Positions 47,824 through 60,172 of a stretch of DNA of 64,000 nt are shown here, piece after piece. The notes beneath the pieces are model-generated. The model was given only the letters and a program-made list of their open reading frames with translations. It had not been told where the DNA came from and searched no databases. Each line of letters opens with the position of its first letter. The first letter of the stretch is position 1. The stretch lies in NCBI GenBank assembly GCA_949987565.1, contig OX465101.1, forward strand, positions 27,727,134-27,791,133, given 5' to 3'. The position numbers and the translations under genes are program-made. Source of the stretch: Luidia sarsii. Lineage: Eukaryota; Echinodermata; Asteroidea; Paxillosida; Luidiidae.

Positions 47824-48917
47824 CCGTGCATAGACGGAGGCATAGACAGAGGCAGGTTACCGGCTACTTTCCAACCCCCCACCCTCCCCTTCTGCTGATG
47901 TCCAGAATTTTAGTTGGTGCCCAGCCTGGGTAATATCCTGCCCCTTGGCTGCTCTGTGTGTGTGCGTCATTTAGCCTGTCATAACACCAGGACCTGAGGA
48001 TATCCACCTGATGATTGTTTGGGGGCAACATCAACAAACGTTCCAAAACAAACTATATAATGGTACTGAGGCATTGAGGCTGGTGGGGAGGGGTGGGGGT
48101 TGTATGGAGAGAGCTGGGGAATGTTGTTAATTTTCTATTTTGGAGGGGGGGGGAGGGGGAGGGGGTAGGTTGAGCACTGCTGAGGACATCTGATTCTGAA
48201 AAGTTCATTCCAAATTCCTGGCTCACTTGGGAGCATATACAGAAGACACATCTGATAGACCAACATAAAGCAGTCTCTTCCTTGTATTCCCTCAAATGGG
48301 TTTGATTTCCCTGATAAATTATGATGACATGACCGTCATCTCGCAGACATCCCCCGTCAAAGTCGGAGATTTCCGGTGACTCCGAAGCTTCCTTCAGAGA
48401 ATTGGCCGAAAGATTTTGGCGAAAGTCTGCAGAGGCATCTGGGTTTTACATTCGGGAAATTGTGATTCAATTTACAGACTGGGCAGGACGTCTGGCCCAC
48501 TAACAGAAAACGTCTCACGAGACCCTGAAAAATGCAAAAATTAAAGTGATGCAAAAAATGTAGCTAACTGCTTTCTGAGTTAAATGACCCAATATATGCA
48601 AAGCTGTTTTCATCATGCTTCCTCAAAGACAGAAAGACTGCCAGTGAACACAACACTTCTTGTTGGACTGGTGTAAGCATAGCTACAGATTTTCCTCTAG
48701 ATTTTCTTATAATAATTAATAAGGTACCTGGTTTGTCCTTTTCATTGAATCTGATGAAGAAGTTGTTGCTATGAAAACTTAAATGCACTTTTCCCCTCCA
48801 TAATTTTTTTTATTATTCATCAGTTGGACTAATACGGAGTCATATCAGCAGTGAATGGTTAATATTATAGCTATGGACTGATACCCAACTCCACAAAAAT
48901 GATAGCACACCACAGAT
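47822..48917. other. No gene recognised
   Basis: G-rich tract at 48142-48165. Otherwise unremarkable. Confidence 0.4.
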
Positions 48918-48990
48918 AGAACTGGCGTGCTGGGTTGATAGAGCGCTGCTGCGTTCAACCAAGTGGTCTCAGGGTTCAATCAAAAGGTCT
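48918..48990 (+). repeat. tRNA-derived SINE-like module
   Basis: CTGGCGTGCTGGGTTGATAG followed by AGCGCTGCTG resembles an A box plus anticodon arm. AAGTGGTCTCAGGGTTCAATC supplies a B-box-like end (about 48970-48981). The GGTCTC-B box spacing matches the 33.8-kb copy. It is not a functional tRNA. Confidence 0.45.
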
Positions 48991-50420
48991 CAAACTTCTT
49001 GAAGTGAGATGTCTGACCTCCGTCACCCTTAGTAAGTGAGTTGTTTCCATTAGTGCATTACATTCATTCTCATCTGCCGCAATCTGACAGCAAACACAAC
49101 ATGGTCGACCATCACCGGAATTTGGTTGTATAGGCGACTCCAGTCAAACAAACCGTGCCCTAAAGTCTCTGCAATCTGTAGCTGAAAAGATGGCACAATC
49201 CAAACACTGACGGAGCAGTTGCCACGGTTAACATAACAAAGGCCAATCCAAAATGGAGGCTTAATTGCTTGAATGCAGCCATCGACGTCTGATTCAAGTG
49301 GATAGAGGTCCATTTTCTGAAACGACCCATGTCATGAAAGTCAACTGCCTTTGGGGTGGTAGTCAGTCAGAAGGACAAGACCGGGCCATTAACATTGCTG
49401 CACGAAGTGCCCTCTCACAGAGAACGGGTTTCAGTTGCTGCACAGGTTTTGTTTTGAAACTACATGTACTACAAAAAGTACTAGAGAGTTCGGCAATCCA
49501 GCCCACTGGAGTAAGTGGCACTGCTCCAGCCTCCAACTGAGCCATAAGTGTCAGCAGCAGAGCAGCTGAACAGAGCAGCACCAATTCTGACTGAGGGAGA
49601 AGACCACAGTAGGATGCAATGGCTAGTTGGCCTTGAGTTGGTGGCAGGCCTCCAAGTCTGACCCATTTCAAGGTTCAAAAGAACGACCGCTTCACCCGGA
49701 TTTGGCTTTGGCCTCCTCCCGTCCTACTTTATACTGCTACTAGAATACGGCCACTGACAGTCTGACACCACCATGCTTGAGGTGGGCAGGAAGAGCGGTT
49801 CAAGTACGCTGGAAACTGAAAGGTCAACGGCAATCACGGTTCAGGTTTGGCTCCAGGATGTGGAAGCTTCCCTCTCCTGAAAGGGACGGCCTCTTGGCTT
49901 CACACGCCGGTCCAGACCGAGTTCAAAGCTTCCTCTAAAAAAAAACCAGCACCAATCCCCCCCCCAACTCCACTCAGACCCTCAACTGTGTCAACTGAGA
50001 TATATCGGGGAGTTGTTCCTTCCTTCTGGAAATCACGACAGAGGATGGAATGAGTTTATTTAGGAACAATCCCAGGGCAGACACATGACACGATGCAGCT
50101 AGGTATTTTTGGGAGGCAAGGCCACACTGACAGGAAGTCCAACTTACAGAATCTGTTGGGTTTTTTCCTCCTTTCCCCAATCACATTGGTATGGTGTCAT
50201 TACAATCATACTCACTTTCCAGCCTTATTTACAGCAGTCTACCCCCCCCCCCCTGATAATTCTTGTCTGACATATCAAGAAATATCACATGGGGAATGGG
50301 TTTGGACCAGGAGCCCCAGGATCAGAAATCCACCCATTAAACCCAAACACATGTTGCTTCCCAAGTTCCTACATGACTATGGCAGTGCCTGACCTTTTGC
50401 AGTCCCCCCCCCCATCCCTC
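48991..50420. other. No gene recognised
   Basis: C runs near 49959 and 50240. Overlapping frames at 49265-49678 on both strands lack motifs. Confidence 0.4.
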
Positions 50421-50673
50421 CCCTCTCTCTCTGTCTCTCTCCGTCTCTGTCTGTCTCTGTCTGTCTCTGTCTGTCTCTGTCTGTCTCTGTCTGTCTCTGT
50501 CTGTCTCTGTCTGTCTCTGTCTGTCTCTGTCTGTCTCTGTCTGTCTGTATCTATCTGTCTCTGTCTATCTGTCTGTCTGTCTCTCTATCTATCTCTGTCT
50601 GTCTGTCTTTCTCTCTCCGTCTATCTATGTCTCTCTCTCTTTCTCTCTCTCTCTCTCTCAGTCTCTATCTCTG

Positions 50674-50705
<32 letters not shown>

Positions 50706-50715
50706 AGTCTCACTC
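50421..50715. repeat. CTGTCTCTGT (10-bp) microsatellite array
   Basis: The core (about 50447-50546) is a clean 10-bp repeat. The flanks decay into CTGT/CTCT mixtures out to 50715. The 215-codon frame across it is an artefact of the repeat. Confidence 0.95.
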
Positions 50716-50970
50716 CTGAGCTGCAAAACTGGTTCCAGACAAGAACTGCTGCTTCCATGGGATTTATTGCACTGGTGCTTTCCCGATCAAGCAGACTTGA
50801 TCAAGCAGACTTGAGGGAACCAGCTTTTTTGGCTACCCCCTGCCGGCCATCCCAGGAGATCACCTTCCTGCCAACTCATCCCATCCTTTATCTGAACAGG
50901 GTCACTCCCATCCAATCACAAGAAATGACACCGTGATGCAAACAAAATAAACAAGAACTGAGTCAACTGA

Positions 50971-51011
50971 CCCCCCCCCCCCCCAAAAAAAAAAAAAAAA
51001 AAAAAAAAAAA
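50971..51011. repeat. C14A27 homopolymer junction
   Basis: Fourteen C directly followed by twenty-seven A, the longest of about ten C-then-A (or T-then-G) junctions in the window. Confidence 0.9.
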
Positions 51012-51271
51012 TATTTTGAGACATTCTGATGAACTTTGATGAAGCTTGATGAAGACTTCACTTCACTTGTCTGGAAAAGAAAGTTCTTTCTGATCTCTTC
51101 AGATCGGAACCTCAAGCATTTCAAAGTTGAATTTGTGAAGATGGCAAAGTAAACTTTACTGGGCTGGGACTTAAAACAGAGACTGCTATTTTGTCCACCT
51201 TCTGTCCATCTGTAAGTTAGAGGCCTAATACATGTATATAATTCTCTGTTTTTGTCCGTGACATTTTGCCT
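51012..51271. other. No gene recognised
   Basis: TGATGAA-type short repeats at 51027-51055 and nothing else. Confidence 0.35.
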
Positions 51272-51352
51272 TTCAGGTCTCTCAAGGATCAAAACATCAG
51301 GCACTCTGAACTTTGCGGATTTGCATATTTTTGTTCATCTCAGTCATTTTTG
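51272..51352 (+). mobile_element. Family A fragment A16
   Basis: GCCTTTCAGGTCTCTCAAGG, ATCAAAACATCAGGCACTC and GATTTGCATATTTTTGTTCA match the right arm and the first part of the tail. The left arm is missing. Confidence 0.55.
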
Positions 51353-52316
51353 TTTGTTTTGTAAATTCAAATAAATTCAGCATGTAAAACACAATAAGCC
51401 ATTTCAAAGCAAAATAAGTTCACCTTTTACAACCACTCCATAATGTATTGGCCAAAAATGAAACCAAAAGATGAATTTGATGACCGGAATTGCCATAGCG
51501 ACCAAAGTGCTGTATCAATTCTCCATTCTGTGTAAATTTGGTCAATGACTAATATCATACCTCAGACATGTCCTGGATACTGCAGATGACCAGCATTTGA
51601 AGATTAATAATTTCCACACGATAACTCAATAATACAGGAGTTTGTGTTGCCCCTCTTCCCCCCCCCCAAAAAAAAAAGGAAAAAAAGAAAATGTGAAGGC
51701 AGACAAATCGCAAGAGCTGAAAGCCCTTCTATTTTTGAAAGAAAATAGGTACAAGACACAAGCCTAAAGAAGAACCTGTGAAACTTTGAACAAATTACAT
51801 AAATCAACGGGTGAATTATGCCATAACTGCCCTAAGAAGGACTCTTGACCTATTGGAGTACCACTTAAGGAATGTGCTCAGAAAACAGCCTGTCCCACAA
51901 GTTTAGAAGCTTGGGCAGAAGCCCTTATCCGCTGATCCCTTTGCACACTTCCTATCCTTGTTATGACAAGTCCTCAGCTGATCAGTTTCGGTATCGCCGA
52001 TAATTATCGTCTTTCAAAACTGTGTTGTTTCTCTTTCTTTCCCACCCCTAAGATTGGTTTCCTGTTCAGGACACTGAAAGCAGTGTGCCGTACTTCCACG
52101 AGTCTTCCCCTCCCCCCTCCCCACCCTCTGCATGTTTACTGTTAGAAAACCGCAAGGATCTCTCTAGCTGCTGATAACTGGGGTCGGTCCTCATGACTTC
52201 CTCACTTTTGGTTCAGCTGGATTCACAGGCCATTTTATGCAGTCCCCGTATGTCTTAAAGTGATCTTGCTAGCTGTTCACTGCCTAGAATTCCCCAAAAT
52301 GCAAATCCCACAAATT
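51353..52316. other. No gene recognised; C10A10 junction
   Basis: C10A10 junction at 51658-51677. No repeat or exon otherwise. Confidence 0.4.
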
Positions 52317-52775
52317 TAAAGGGCCTGATGTTTCTACACTAGCAGAATCTTTCTCAAAGTCTTTACCCCTATCCACACTGGACTGGGGGGAAACTAACTG
52401 AGCAAATGGGTAACTTGACCATTTTAAGTCCAGTGTGGGCAGCCCAGGAAGTTTCCTTCCCTGGTAACTTACCCGCCTCGAATGGGTATTACTTAACCGT
52501 CTGACTTTTGTCCGGTTAAATTGAGCAGGTCAGATTATCCGAGTCGAAAGTCCACTGCAGACGCGGTGTTTCTTGTATTTAGTCAGTCGGTTAGGTTTTA
52601 CCCGTCATTGTGGCTATCTACCCACGTCGATAATCCAAGTGCAGACGCTGGAAAGATTAACCCATTGAAATGTTACCCATGGTCTCGGTAAAGTAAAGTC
52701 CAGTGTGAACAGTGAACACAGCATTTCTCTCTTCTACCTTTGAGAGAAGGTTCTGCTAGAACTTGACCATCACGC
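52317..52775 (+). mobile_element. Family A copy A17, split by element C1
   Basis: AGGGCCTGATGTTTCTACAC and TAGCAGAATCTTTCTCAAAG (52318-52360) form the left arm. CTTTGAGAGAAGGTTCTGCTAG (52738-52759) is the matching right arm. About 370 bp of family C sequence lies exactly between them, where other copies have only a short loop. Confidence 0.75.
52366..52727. mobile_element. Family C foldback-like element, copy C1 (inserted in A17)
   Basis: Ends carry inverted ATCCACACTGGACT (52371-52384) and AGTCCAGTGTGAACA (52698-52712). The interior is made of short inverted blocks such as GGTAACTT, CCCATGGTCTCGGTAAAG and CGGTTAAATTGA, shared with C2 and C3. It has no coding capacity. TCTTTAC and TCTTCTAC at the edges may be a decayed 8-bp target duplication. 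Confidence 0.65.
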
Positions 52776-53975
52776 ACTCATATTGTTTTTCTTTTTAGGT
52801 AATGCCAGAATGTGCCCCCCTCATCCACAATTGATAGCATTTTCAGAGAGCCCACCTAATTACATTTCTCCTGATCTCCTGACGAAATTGGTGCGGCCTT
52901 CATGAATATCGATTGTTTTCCAAATGCATCGCTCTCCCCCCTGTGTTTTTGCTCTGTAACATTACGCCCCGCAATCAGAAGAGAAAGCAGCAAAAAATCG
53001 ACCAATCCATCCACTTGGCATCATGCCATTAGTTTTTTATTATTTACAGCAACAGTTCTCTCCCCTTTTTTTCAGAGAGGTCTTTCTTTTCAACTTATTG
53101 AGTTCAGCAATGACAACATTTGGTTAACTTGTCATCCCTCAATTTACAATACAATTTACCTCAACTCTTGTTGGTACACAAACTACTTTTGTTTGAGTGT
53201 CTAGTCAAAATAGACCAGCGGATTCTTCCACCCCATTTTTTTAGTTAAACCTCTGTCTGTAGATTTTTAGACAGGTGGTGTTATTCTGTTCTCAAACTCA
53301 TTGCACAACCTGTACAAAGGGGGGAGACCTGCTCACGTACCTCCCAGTCAGAAGGTGGGGCCGTCCAGAGACCCCTGTTTGCTTTCTGCCAGATTCATAA
53401 ATATCAACCTTGGCTATTGAAAATGCATTGGCGACTATGAGTAAAGTTGGGCTGCATAAACAACATGTGCAACACCGTACCCTTCCCCCAATCCTCATCC
53501 CACCCCTCATCCTGAAATCCCGTTTTGGTGCTAAACTCACTCAAGTGCTGAGCTCAAAGTTCAGCTTTATTATTTTTTTTCATCCCTCAATTCAAGTGGC
53601 CTCTGAGGGGGGGGGGGTGGCAGATTACTGGATCAGGGTTATCACATCATCTGCTCCGCTGTTTATCTCTTGCCTAACTGGGTTCCAGGGCCTGACCAAT
53701 GAAGACAGACCGAAATGAAGCGAGAGATTAAAACGAAACAAAGTCCAGTCAGTGTCTGAAGGATTTGTGATTGGGAGAGATGTGATGGATGAGTGGAGTG
53801 GGCTTGGGACACGTACACAATAATGAGTTTTGTTTTTTGAGCAGTGACGCTCCACGGGTATGCAGTCCAGCAAAGAGAGCCAACATTCCATTAATAAAAC
53901 TAAAGTCAATTTTATGAGCTATCTATCAATTGAATACCGGTACACCATGCAGTATTCAGGACCCCCCCCCCCCCC
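52776..53975. other. No gene recognised
   Basis: The block 52835-52935 (CTAATTACATTT, CTTCATGAATATCGATTG, CCAAATGCAT) is unique-looking and rich in homeodomain/POU/Sox-type words. It is a regulatory candidate only. C/G runs lie at about 53606-53617 and 53962-53975. TACCGGTA at 53935. Confidence 0.35.
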
Positions 53976-54510
53976 AACCCACGTTTCCACCAGACTTATT
54001 TTGGTCAAAGTAATCAAGACGATGGTTACTTTTCCCATTTGAAGTCCAGTGGGAACGGCCCAGTTCAATTTCCTTGCGGTTAATTTAACCGAGCCGAATG
54101 GTTACTTTTACTGGCCAACCTCTGCCCAGTAAAATTGACCAGGTAAGTTTAACCGAGCCGATTAGTCCAGTGGAAATGCACCACTCAATAAACGCGGCTC
54201 GGTAAAAGACCACATCTGGCCTATGATGTAACATGTACATGCACTGCGCAAAACGTCTGCTTCGTGTCACGCACTATATCATGTACAGTACATGTATGTT
54301 GACCTAATCTTGTGTTCTACCAAGGGCATTTTGTAACCTAAAAGGTCAAGCACAGTGCCCACATATTGCCTGGCCAGCTCGGTTACTTAAACCATCGTCT
54401 CGGTTAAATTGACCGACTCAAAAGTGCAAGTGGGAACGACGGTCAAATTCGACCATTGGAAATGTAACCATCGTCTCGGTTAAATTCTAGTCCAGTGGAA
54501 ACGTGGCTTT
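53976..54510. mobile_element. Family C foldback-like element, copy C2 (longest)
   Basis: About 535 bp. TIRs are CCCACGTTTCCACCAGACT (53978-53996) and AGTCCAGTGGAAACGTGGCT (54489-54508). The interior contains repeated GATGGTTACTTTT, CCGAGCCGA, TCGGTTAAATTGACC and ACCATCGTCTCGGTTAAATT blocks in both orientations, so it can fold extensively. There is no open frame of note. The superfamily is unknown to me. Confidence 0.7.
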
Positions 54511-55263
54511 AGATTCCTTCTCCAGCTCCACCTCTGTTATCCAAATGGTGAAAACACAGCTTGGGTGTTGGAATTGAAACTTGAAACTCAAGTGTCTTTT
54601 CCCAAACCCAAAGGCCTCCCGTTTTCTATCCTTGTACTTTAAAGTGAGGAAAGTCATGGAGACAAATCCAGAGCCTTAAGCCAGATTATTAAGCCCCATA
54701 TTTCATCTTGGGTTCAGCAGCACCCAAAATACAGTGCATCTACAGTTGCTTAAAGAAAAAATGGCCGAAAATGGGTGTGGAATAAACTGCCATCATATCA
54801 TGATATGGAGCTAAGAGAAAAAAAACCAAACTCACTGCACAAAGCAATGACAAGAGAATATCTGCAAAGTGAATGTTTCCATAACCAGTTGTCACAACTG
54901 ATGTCACCACTGATTCAACAATGGGGCAGAGCAATGCATCGGGGGATAGATTGGGTAGACTCAGACAAAATAGCCACCACTGCCATTGAAGAAATAGACA
55001 TGGCAAAGCCTAGTGTATACAGTTTGTGTTATTGCTGGCAATGCTGGGGGCTACTTATCCCAAAAAATCAAGGCCAATGAAGATAAGATCTTTCCCCCTC
55101 TTTGATCTTTTCCCCTCTTCTCACTAATCCCTACCCTACTCCTTGCCCTTCCCTTTGATCTCACCCCACCAGCTTTACTCTTTGTCCTTTGTTTCTCATC
55201 CGTGTCATATCCACTCTCTTCCCCCTTCCTTCGTGTACATGTATCTGTTTTGTCCTTGTCACT
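54511..55263. other. No gene recognised
   Basis: Unremarkable DNA, pyrimidine-rich at 55085-55230. Confidence 0.4.
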
Positions 55264-55322
55264 CTGCCTTTGAGAAAGGTCCTGCTAGGATCGAAACGTC
55301 AGGCCCACTAAATTTTAAGTTG
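55264..55322 (+). mobile_element. Family A fragment A18 (right arm)
   Basis: CTGCCTTTGAGAAAGGTCCT, GCTAGGATCGAAACGTCAGG and CCCACTAAATTTTAAG are almost identical to the A9/A10 right arms. The left arm and tail are missing. Confidence 0.75.
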
Positions 55323-57736
55323 AAGAGTGATACTATTTACTTCCAACTATTGACCCCATAGTGATGCATCAATATGACATATCATTCTGCACTAATATAT
55401 GCCTTGAATTAATTCCCCATAACAAGTATGGCCCCAATATATCTACCATGCCCAAAACAAACAAAAACATCACCCAGATATCGAAACAAATGGAAACCTT
55501 CAGTGCTGAAAGGATTTCTTGCTTAAAAATTACCAAATTCATACAGGCGATTATGAAAAAAAAAAAAGTTTGTAAAAAGAGCCCAAACAAACCTTTGAAC
55601 CGAATCACTGCATCCACGGTTTGGGAACCTAACTTGACACAAGATTTCTCACTAAACAAACCCACTCTTTTCAGGACTCCACAAACAAAGGACCGAACTT
55701 CAGCACTTGTTTTTCTCTCCAGTCGAAACGTGTCACGATCGTAGCTGATAGTGGGCTCGACGTTTACCACCGGAACTCAACACACTGGATGCACTCATGG
55801 CTTTTCAAACAACAGACATTCAAATTAGAATGCAAACATCTCGTTGACTCCCACTGTCATTTATTTTCCCCCCAGACTACATTTTTTTTTCTTGGCAGGG
55901 AACCGGTTACGTTATGTGTTTCAAAGCCCTCATCGGATTGATCGCAACTGACAAGGAATTCAATGGCAACACTGCTGTGGGGAGAATCCTCACTAGAGAC
56001 GCGCTCGCTTGCTTAGCGTTGGTTAAGTGATTCTGACATGCCAATGGTTGTCCGAGAGCTTCACTCGGCCAATTTGGAACTTCTTTGCAAGAAGCACAAC
56101 AAAAAAAGAAGCACAAGTAAAACTTGCTGTGTAATTCTATAACAGAGTTCCTTGACTCAATGGGATTGGGGGGGGGGGGGGGGTTGTGAACCGAGCTAGC
56201 TCCACTCACCCATTAATTAACCCTTGCTCTCCCACACAGCCAGAGGACCTAAGGGGGCTTACCACCTGAGGCACCAGACTAAAAACCAGTAAAACAACGC
56301 AATGGCAATGTTTGTATGTGTCTTGAGCACACTAGTTGGGGCCTGATCCTCTACGCTCCTCCATAGCCCTAGGAGTTTGTGGTTTCCTTGGTTGGTATTG
56401 ACCTCCCGAGACAGGGAGCTGGGGTTATTTTCTTGGTGGTCATGGTGGTTGGAGGGGGGGGGGGGGACCTGGAATGCCCGCATCAGGAGCAAAGAAATTA
56501 GGCTCTGCATCTCTACTACCCAGGAGCACAGAGGGTCTTGTGACACTGGTGGTAGAGAGAGCTGGCTGTGTGGGTATTTTCAGGATGCCATTGGAACTAG
56601 CCCTTAAGGTGGACTGGAGGGACACGGTGGGGTGAGGGGGGTCAAAGAATGTCCTCCACAGGGCCGAAAAGTGATTACCTTGAGTTTTAAATTCCTCTTT
56701 AACTGAGTGAATGCCTTAATGGAAAGCAATCAATCAGATGTCTGCATTCTTAGTGCCCTTTAAACCTCTATGAAAAAAAAAATCACCCAATTTAATAGCG
56801 AGGTTTCACCCAGCTCATCATAGTGCGTGATTATTTTTTTAGGTCTCTAAAGATGGATGGTGGTGCGATATGGTCAATCATATCCACAATAGGATCAGCA
56901 GGTGAATTACAATGGACCTCAGTGCTGACTGAAATCAAACCTGGGTCGTACACACTGATATATATCCATTCCATGCCCCCCCCCCCCTCCCCCCCATTTT
57001 TGAAGTTTGAGCAAATTATGTTCTGCCCTTCCAATTTTGGAAGGATTCTTTTATTCCATCTAAAATTTCCAAATGTTCTCTCTCTCTCTCTCTCTCTCCA
57101 CCCCAGGAACTTAGCCGGCTAAAAGTAACTGCTGCCCCTGATGGACACATTGGGCAATATCAATGACGCAAAATGATGCATGTTTGCCTTTTAACACCGA
57201 CTTTGACGGTTAGTTTTAATTTTCATGACTGCTTGAAAAATCAATCAAGATACCCCTTGGGACTCCCCACACAAATTTTATGAAGAAATGTGCAGCAGTG
57301 ATTTCTTTTTCACTGGGAGAAACGAAGAAGTTCAAAGTTGATGGCATTTCATCCCCCAATACATGACACTGCCAAGTTGACTTTCAGGAAGTGAATTAAG
57401 TCTTCGCTTTTCTAAAAAAAAAAGAATGAGTCAGTCATAATTCAGATTCTTCAAAATGATTTCCTTTTTTTGATGAAGTTCTCATTGTGAGCGGCCCCCC
57501 AAAAATGTACAGGGCCCGATGCTAAAAGGCAGAATCATGATAATGTTATGAGAGAAGAATATTGAAGGAATGCTTGAATATGACATTGAACAAATGCCAA
57601 CACACATTTAGACAATAGGTAACAGCGCCACTGCCCATGCTCAAAAAGTAAAAATATTTTGGTGCCCCATCCAAAGCCCCCATTCTTGCTGGGGACCAAT
57701 TGCCGCCCTTCACTTGGACAGGACATGTGGGGGAAT
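55323..57736. other. No gene recognised
   Basis: A 133-codon minus-strand frame at 55369-55770 overlaps a 127-codon plus-strand frame, and neither is recognisable. G runs at about 56167-56183 and 56453-56466, C runs near 56978-56995, and a CT tract at about 57077-57100. Confidence 0.4.
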
Positions 57737-58240
57737 AAGGGCTTTTCACACTACAAAAAATCTCTGTGTTTGACACGGGTCGGATCCGTGTCCACTAGAA
57801 TGAGCTTTTCACACTGTATGATTTTAACACGGCGTCGACCCATGTAGAGCTCTCGACACATGTAAAAACCAACCCTGCTCGGGAGGTGGGTTGAGACCGA
57901 TCGACCCGTGTTGAGAAGTCCGACACGTGTTTAAAGCCGTGGTGTGAACATCTCTGGGTTGAGTTCGACCCGTGTAACGTAACGGCCAAGTGCATGCGTG
58001 CAGCATCACACTGTAGTTATATGGCAATATAGGGTCTATCCGTGTTGAAAGCGCGATACCATGTGAAACGATCGCGCAATACACAAAATGTTACATGTAT
58101 CGACTAAATGCCGGTGTTGCGGTGAGTAGTATAAAAATGGAGCAAAAGTGACCCGTGTTGAAATTGACCCGTGTTCGACACGGGTCGGACCCGTGTAGAT
58201 TTCGACACTGATCGGACGTTCATAGTGTGAAGAGGCCTCT
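57737..58240. mobile_element. Foldback-like DNA element D
   Basis: Inverted ends AAGGGCTTTTCACACTA (57737-57753) and TAGTGTGAAGAGGCCTCT (58223-58240). The interior is packed with GACACGGGTCG/CGACCCGTGT blocks in both orientations, including GACACGGGTCGGATCCGTGTC (57772-57792) and a 9-bp perfect hairpin at 58166-58186. Non-coding, about 504 bp. The layout (short TIR, many internal inverted blocks) parallels family C, but the sequence is different. Confidence 0.7.
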
Positions 58241-58929
58241 AGTGGAGGTCAGAGCAAACTAGTCCAGCCAGGAGAACAATCAAGCAAACACAGCTACAGA
58301 AAGGCGATGGAGATAAGACACATCCTTTAACGCCACACTCCAATAACCAGGCACCACAATCGAAGATGCCCAGAATAAAAACTTGAAATGACATTCCCAG
58401 AACTGAACAATGAAACAAGGTAAGAGAATACCAGGTATCTGGTAAATAGTGCAGATAAGGGTCCATGTCCTTTTGGCATTCCTTTCTGCTTTGAGTTTGA
58501 GACTGGCCGAAGTTTCTAAAAAAAAAATCAAGCAAACCGCATGGCATACAACAAATCAGTGGCTGGTCTCCACAAAACTACTGGACAGGATGACTGTCAC
58601 TGGCTTGAAACGCCTATTTGCTCAGTCCCTACCATGTGTTTGCACTGCACCCTTACATCCATAACTCCTATAGACCTAGTGGTACCTTAGTCTATGTGCC
58701 AAAGAGATACCCCCTGCCCAGAGGATGCATGTTGACTGGAACCAAGTGGAGTGAATCACATATTGGATTATAACACACACAAAAGTCCACTACAGATGAC
58801 AGTTTGTCCCCCAAAAATAGAGCAGGTGAGTAGATTGTGATGAACAGTTTCAATCTGTACATTCTTTGTGGCCAATGAAAGGAAAATGGCCTGGGAGATC
58901 GGAAACAGTTTGCAAAAAAGCCCCCCCCC

Positions 58930-58962
<33 letters not shown>

Positions 58963-60172
58963 AAGTTTCCAGTAAGTTTTTCCTTTATTTGTTTGAAAAT
59001 ATAATTGAGTGAGGGTCCAAGGGGTAGCCCAGTTCAATTTTCTTTGCTATGCTACTACAAGGTTACATAGAATAAGTTTGATCATAACTGCTTGGACAAA
59101 AATTCAAAAGGGTTTGAAAAGGTGAACAGGTTTCTATTGTGAGCGTCATTGCCAAACATGAGTGCTCATTTTGTGTGGTGCACACAAATTTCGCAACTGA
59201 AAGTTTCCAATCAATCTGAAAAAGGTGATCAGGTTCCTACAGGAACACCACTGCTCAGCACAAGAGCCTATTTTTGTGAGGTAAACAATAACTCTGGGCT
59301 TCTTTGGAGAGGGGCTCTCTACCGACTATTATTGGTAGATCAAACCTCTTGTGTTCGCTCCTCCCACCCCCACTCAGGATAACCGCAGCATCTGTCAATG
59401 GAAACCTCGGGGGGGGGGGGGGTGCCAGGATTGAACAGCAGAGGAAACGTGTGGGAAGAAATTAATGTCTTTACCCCTGCTGACTGTGAGTCACTGAACT
59501 GGACTTCTATGGGAAATATCATCAAGCCGGTTGAGTGTACCCCCCCCCCCTCTACCCACCTGTTAACAGTCCCCAAAATGAAACATACCTGTCTGTGTGA
59601 GATTGCACAGGACACTGCCAAGGGCTCTTGCAGGTTGTCTCGTGGAGCGAGATCTCCAAAGTTGCACGTCCACCTGTGAGTGAGAAACAAAACATGAGTT
59701 CTGATTCTGTTGCAATGCAATGAAAAGCCATTTGGAAAGTTTTCTCTCTCTTCGGGCCTGTCTGAACCCAGGCGCGGACATGTCCGAAATTGGCGTTACT
59801 GGCTTTGGTTTTCTCGTGAGTCTATGGAAGCCGCTGGCTAGTGGCTGTAGCCACTTCCCATAGACTTGTGTGCTCCCTTTGACTGTGGCTGGTGATTTCA
59901 AACATTGCCTGTTTCTTGTTATAAGCCTAATCATGTCCCCTTCAAATCTATGGGTTTAATATGACTTGTGTCTGCCAGGGAAGAAAGTATGATTAGTTTG
60001 TCTTGAAACATTTGCAGGCCTTGTGAAATACCCCCCCCCCAAAAAAAAGGACCAAAACAGATGCCTATTGATTGAGTCTATCCAGGACTGCAACAAACAT
60101 TCCGATTCATGACTTTTAAAATGGTTCCAAATTTAACTTAATCCATAACCCAAGCTTGCTCCAAGGTATGGT
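58241..60172. other. No gene recognised; C9A29 and C10A8 junctions
   Basis: C9A29 at 58921-58958 and C10A8 at 60031-60048. Two loosely similar segments, about 59114-59190 and 59220-59295 (AAAAGGTGAACAGGTTTCTA against AAAAGGTGATCAGGTTCCTA), look like an old tandem duplication. No exon was recognised. Confidence 0.4.

Noticed and set aside
50289..50936. 215-codon frame rich in Leu/Ser/Val/Cys
   Set aside because: It is a translation of the CTGTCTCTGT microsatellite with unrelated flanks.
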